The notes beneath the pieces are model-generated. The model had not been told where the DNA came from. It ran no database searches and saw only the letters and a list, made by a program, of their open reading frames with translations. Shown piece after piece: positions 60,868-64,000 of a DNA stretch of 64,000 nucleotides (position 1 is the first letter of the stretch; each line of letters begins with the position of its first letter). Position numbers and translations under genes: made by a program. Source of the stretch: Bradysia coprophila (taxonomy: Eukaryota; Arthropoda; Insecta; Diptera; Sciaridae); assembly GCF_014529535.1 (NCBI RefSeq), contig NW_023503423.1:8455340-8519339 (forward strand), in the 5' to 3' direction.

Positions 60868-63146
60868 TAGCTCATATTAACTCAGTGTTCATGCTAGGAG
60901 CAGTACTGTGGCTCATGTTTTCAAAGCCATCCAATCCACATCAGTAGGTAACGCAGGAATGTTATGTTTTAAATGAGGCCTAAAAATGCTGATGCCTTTG
61001 GCATGTTAGTTTGCCCACTTCCTGTGGTATTTCATCCTTCGATTTCATCGTTTCTTATTACAGTCGTTTTTGAATCATTGCTGCGCATTTGGGAGTATAT
61101 ACTTTCAGCCATGTTTTAATAGTTATTTATCTACCAAGGTAGGTATGAAGGTATTTTTTCGCACTAGATGTCGATTGTCGACCCGAGGCGAAGCCGAGGT
61201 CGACAAGACGTCGTGTGCGAAAAAATACCGGCATACCTACCGTGGTAGATACAACGTTTTTCGCAATTTCGGACCATAATCACCTTTCCAATGCAAAATA
61301 TTACCAAAATTTCTACCAAACATTCACATGCAAACATGAATTCATTTGAACGATCAAGCAACCTGCACTATATACACATTGCAATGTGATGTATAGAGAC
61401 GTGCTAAATAAAATCAAGTAGTCAATGCTTAGTATGTACGCTTCAACAATACGTTCTGAATAATTGTGTGACTCTTTAACCGAATGGCTATGGTCGTTGC
61501 TTGGTGTTTGGAAGAATTTTGGTGTTGGGTGTTCAAATCCTGGTTTGTGCAAAGTTTTTATTTATAAACTTTAGTCTTTCTTAAAGGTCTGTAGCGTGCG
61601 AAAAAAAGGGGAAAAAGCCCAAGTGCGAAAAAAAATCAAAAACGCACTGTGAAATAAATACCTTCAAAACGACATTAAATGGATCCATGGAAAGGTGATG
61701 ATTATGGACCGGAATTGCGAAAAGACTTTATTGATACTCATTGCAACGTGTCTGGGACTAGACATTTTAAGGCACCCATATCAATAGGTATAGTGCAGCC
61801 ATTTTCTGCTTTACAATATTGTTAATAATGTCTAAAAACAATCTATGGATGTTTGCACATTTCCTGTGGTATCATCTCCAATGCGACATGGAATTTGGTT
61901 AATCAGCCGTTAATTACTCGCTTCCATTACAGTACACAATCATCAAGATGTCAAAACACCACATCTTTGGTGTTTACATGTTTAAATAATATTCCATTAT
62001 ACCGCGTGTGATAAAAACACACTCGATTGAACGCATCATGCAGCTTATAATAATAGTAGATTACGCCTTTTAATGAAATGTTTTCTTTTGTGTGGGTTGC
62101 AGCAAGGGTCACAATCCAGTTTATGTCACCCTAACGCCCATGGCAAAGAAGTAATGAGTTGTTTTCCAGCGGCATAGTGAGTAAAATACTGTTTTATTGC
62201 TCACGCGCGATTTTTGGGGTCTCTAAAGACTAACGGAGGTTTGTTATAGCCTACACCATTCATAACATCTATTTTTTTTCTCGCACGTTTGAGAACATTA
62301 CAAGCCACCAACATTACGTTGGTTGGCATAACTAGTCTCTCAGGATCAATTCCAGTGTCAAAAACACTCAAGAATGCATGAATGCTAATTTCCTATTTGT
62401 GAATGCTGTTATTTATATGCAGTTACTCAATTCCTTTTACAAATGCTTGTATTCTACTCGGGTCGGACTTTAATCTCGTTAAAATAAACATTTAGACGCA
62501 CGAACGTAATGTACTATTTACCATTTTGTGGAAATAATTAACCGGATCGACAATTTTTCCAGCACAATTATTCTACTTCTTTTGTCATGATAATGTAATT
62601 CGATATTATTTTGCAGAATCAGCTCAAAATAAGGATGAATGTTGTTGATGAAGCCGCTATATAAATTGAATATGGAATATAGGTAATTCGATATTGTCAC
62701 GAATATGATAAAATTTATCAAATCCTCAGCTTAAAAGACTCATTAAAAGATGTTCCAAATGCATTAATATTATGTTCTTGCGATGATACAGGTAATTGAA
62801 CACATAATCATAGCCAACATTAAATATTTATTGCAAAATGTGTACAACATCAAGGCTATCATTACATAGGTTCATTGGTACATAAGAAATGCTCTATAAA
62901 AAGGGATTTACTTCCATGAAATACGTTCAGTTCTAATTGTTACTTGTTAATTACGAGTATTAGTTTTTACACACTGTTTTCTAAACGAAATTCTATCTAA
63001 CTTCTAGTACCGCTCGCTACTAGAATTGCATTTTTATATTAGTTTGAATTTAAAAGAATCGAAATATTGGTGAAGATACTGCGAAGTGACCAGGCGACAA
63101 AAATAATTTACCTGTGCTCACAAATTAAAAATTTAACTAAGTCGAA
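60868..63146. other. Intergenic region before the PAN-repeat gene
   Basis: 2.3 kb with no gene recognised apart from a palindrome at 61131-61248. A fragment at 62450-62520 ends ACGTAATGTACTATTT, the flank word of the GC-apex family. 61480-61550 looks faintly tRNA-like. The last 200 bases probably hold the promoter of the gene at 63147. Confidence 0.45.
61131..61248. repeat. GC-apex palindrome with GAGGCGAAGCCGAGG centre
   Basis: Arms CTACCAAGGTAGGTATG and CATACCTACCGTGGTAG, then TATTTTTTCGCA and its complement, enclose CGACCCGAGGCGAAGCCGAG. The stem spans most of the 118 bp. Confidence 0.8.
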
Positions 63147-64000
63147 ATGTTCTGTGTTGTTGCAACTTTATTGGCTACAACAACTATAGCACATTGCATC
63201 AATTGGAATGGAAATTGGGCCACTTCGTGTGATTTCCCTGGAAATGATCTTAAAAATTCATTAAGTACAGGAAAAGACTGTGCGGACCGTTGTGCATCTA
63301 CTGTAGGCTGTACACATTATACTTGGACCAATAACAATGGTGGAACTTGTTGGATGAAAAAGAATTCTGTGTCTAAAAACAACGCTGTTCCAAAATTCGA
63401 TCAAGGTGCTGTATGTGGAGTTATTGTTGGTAGTGTAGATAGAGCTATTACTGCAGCTTTTAACGGTACTGCAGAAGGACTAGTTACTGATGCTGTAGGA
63501 GGAATTATTATTGATAGTGTTGCTAATGTAAGTGGAACAATTGCATCCGAAATCAATTGGAATGGAAATAATTGGGCCGCTTCATGCCAGTTTCTTGGAA
63601 ACGATATAGCGAATGCTTTAACAAGAGCTGAAGACTGTGGTGGACGTTGTGCGGCTACTCCAGGCTGTACTCATTATACTTGGACTAATTATAATGGTGG
63701 CACTTGTTGGATGAAGGAGAATTTGGTGACTATAAGTGACGCAGTTCCAATATCCGATGAAGGTGCTGTATGTGGAATTGCTCTGATAAGTGAAGGGGGA
63801 GTTATCACTGCTAATTTAAGTGGAGTAATCACATCCGCAATCAATTGGAATGGAAATAATTGGGCCGCTTCATGCCAGTTTATTGGAAACGATCTATCGA
63901 ATGCCTTAACAAGAGCTAAAGACTGTGGGGGACGTTGTGCGGCTACGCCAGACTGTACTCATTACACTTGGACTAATTACAGTGGTGGAACTTGTTGGAT
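63147..64000 (+). CDS. Secreted protein with repeated PAN-like domains (partial, cut by window end)
   Basis: The frame opens at ATG 63147 and has no stop for 284 codons to the window edge; no intron is needed. A signal peptide (MFCVVATLLATTTIAHC) leads into a repeat: residues 18-90, 136-209 and 231 onward. Each repeat reads INWNGNNWAASCQF, GND, CGGRCAATPGCTHYTWTN and GGTCWMK. The cysteine spacing is 17-4-6-13-22 in repeats 1 and 2, and repeat 3 follows it as far as it goes. This matches the PAN/apple-like (PAN_4) domain, known for binding carbohydrate or protein. Repeats 2 and 3 are nearly identical in DNA; repeat 1 is more diverged. The linkers are rich in Gly, Val and Ile (AVGGIIIDSVANVSG). 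Likely an extracellular binding protein, perhaps of gut, saliva or egg coat. The C-terminal part is unknown. Confidence 0.85.
   Translation, partial: MFCVVATLLATTTIAHCINWNGNWATSCDFPGNDLKNSLSTGKDCADRCASTVGCTHYTWTNNNGGTCWMKKNSVSKNNAVPKFDQGAVCGVIVGSVDRAITAAFNGTAEGLVTDAVGGIIIDSVANVSGTIASEINWNGNNWAASCQFLGNDIANALTRAEDCGGRCAATPGCTHYTWTNYNGGTCWMKENLVTISDAVPISDEGAVCGIALISEGGVITANLSGVITSAINWNGNNWAASCQFIGNDLSNALTRAKDCGGRCAATPDCTHYTWTNYSGGTCW

Noticed and set aside
61480-61560. tRNA or tRNA-derived SINE (GTTCAAATCC B box and TGGCTATGG)
   Set aside because: Only weak A/B-box likeness; no cloverleaf and no second copy seen in the window.

Overview
The window is nuclear DNA of an insect, most likely a fly. 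The genes have short introns (about 50-110 bp) with GT-AG ends, in a strongly AT-rich background. ZAD zinc-finger genes, a 7tm_6 odorant receptor and the gene set fit Diptera. Tandem fungal-type class 3 lipases and a PAN-repeat secreted protein suggest a lower dipteran such as a fungus gnat; that last step is inference.

Layout. 1-2.9 kb: composite inverted-repeat element and an 18-bp minisatellite. 3.2-7.6 kb: two tandem ZAD-C2H2 zinc-finger genes. 7.6-10.7 kb: broken Ty1/copia retrotransposon holding a LINE 3' fragment. 11.0-15.6 kb: two tandem secreted lipases (minus strand). 18.0-19.2 kb: Set histone chaperone. 22.1-23.6 kb: Tctex-type dynein light chain. 24.6-28.4 kb: gamma-tubulin complex protein 5. 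28.4-32 kb: repeats. 32.1-35.4 kb: odorant receptor with a repeat-filled intron. 35.5-40.5 kb: LINE fragment, MITEs and tandem repeats. 40.6-41.4 kb: serine protease. 41.6-43.9 kb: dynein-2 intermediate chain (WDR34/DYNC2I2). 44.4-45.0 kb: foldback element. 45.1-52.6 kb: a duplicated block of about 3.4 kb carrying two epoxide-hydrolase-like genes. 52.6-57.4 kb: 14-exon gene, possibly CCDC142-like. 57.4-63.1 kb: nested non-autonomous DNA elements. 63.1 kb to the end: start of a secreted protein with repeated PAN-like domains, cut by the window edge.

Exon structures were built by hand: each junction was placed on GT/AG and required to keep frame and family similarity. The totals come out in frame: 511, 564, 373, 372, 244, 110, about 1012, about 409, 262, 447, 329, 331 and 775 aa. 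The genes are not an operon and share no obvious pathway. Three of them act on microtubules (dynein light chain, GCP5, dynein-2 intermediate chain), which may be chance. Three gene families sit as local duplicates (ZAD, lipase, epoxide hydrolase).

The most striking non-genic feature is the density of palindromic elements. Many share a GC-rich apex of the type CCTTCGGGTCGGG between AT-rich arms, and several lie inside introns.
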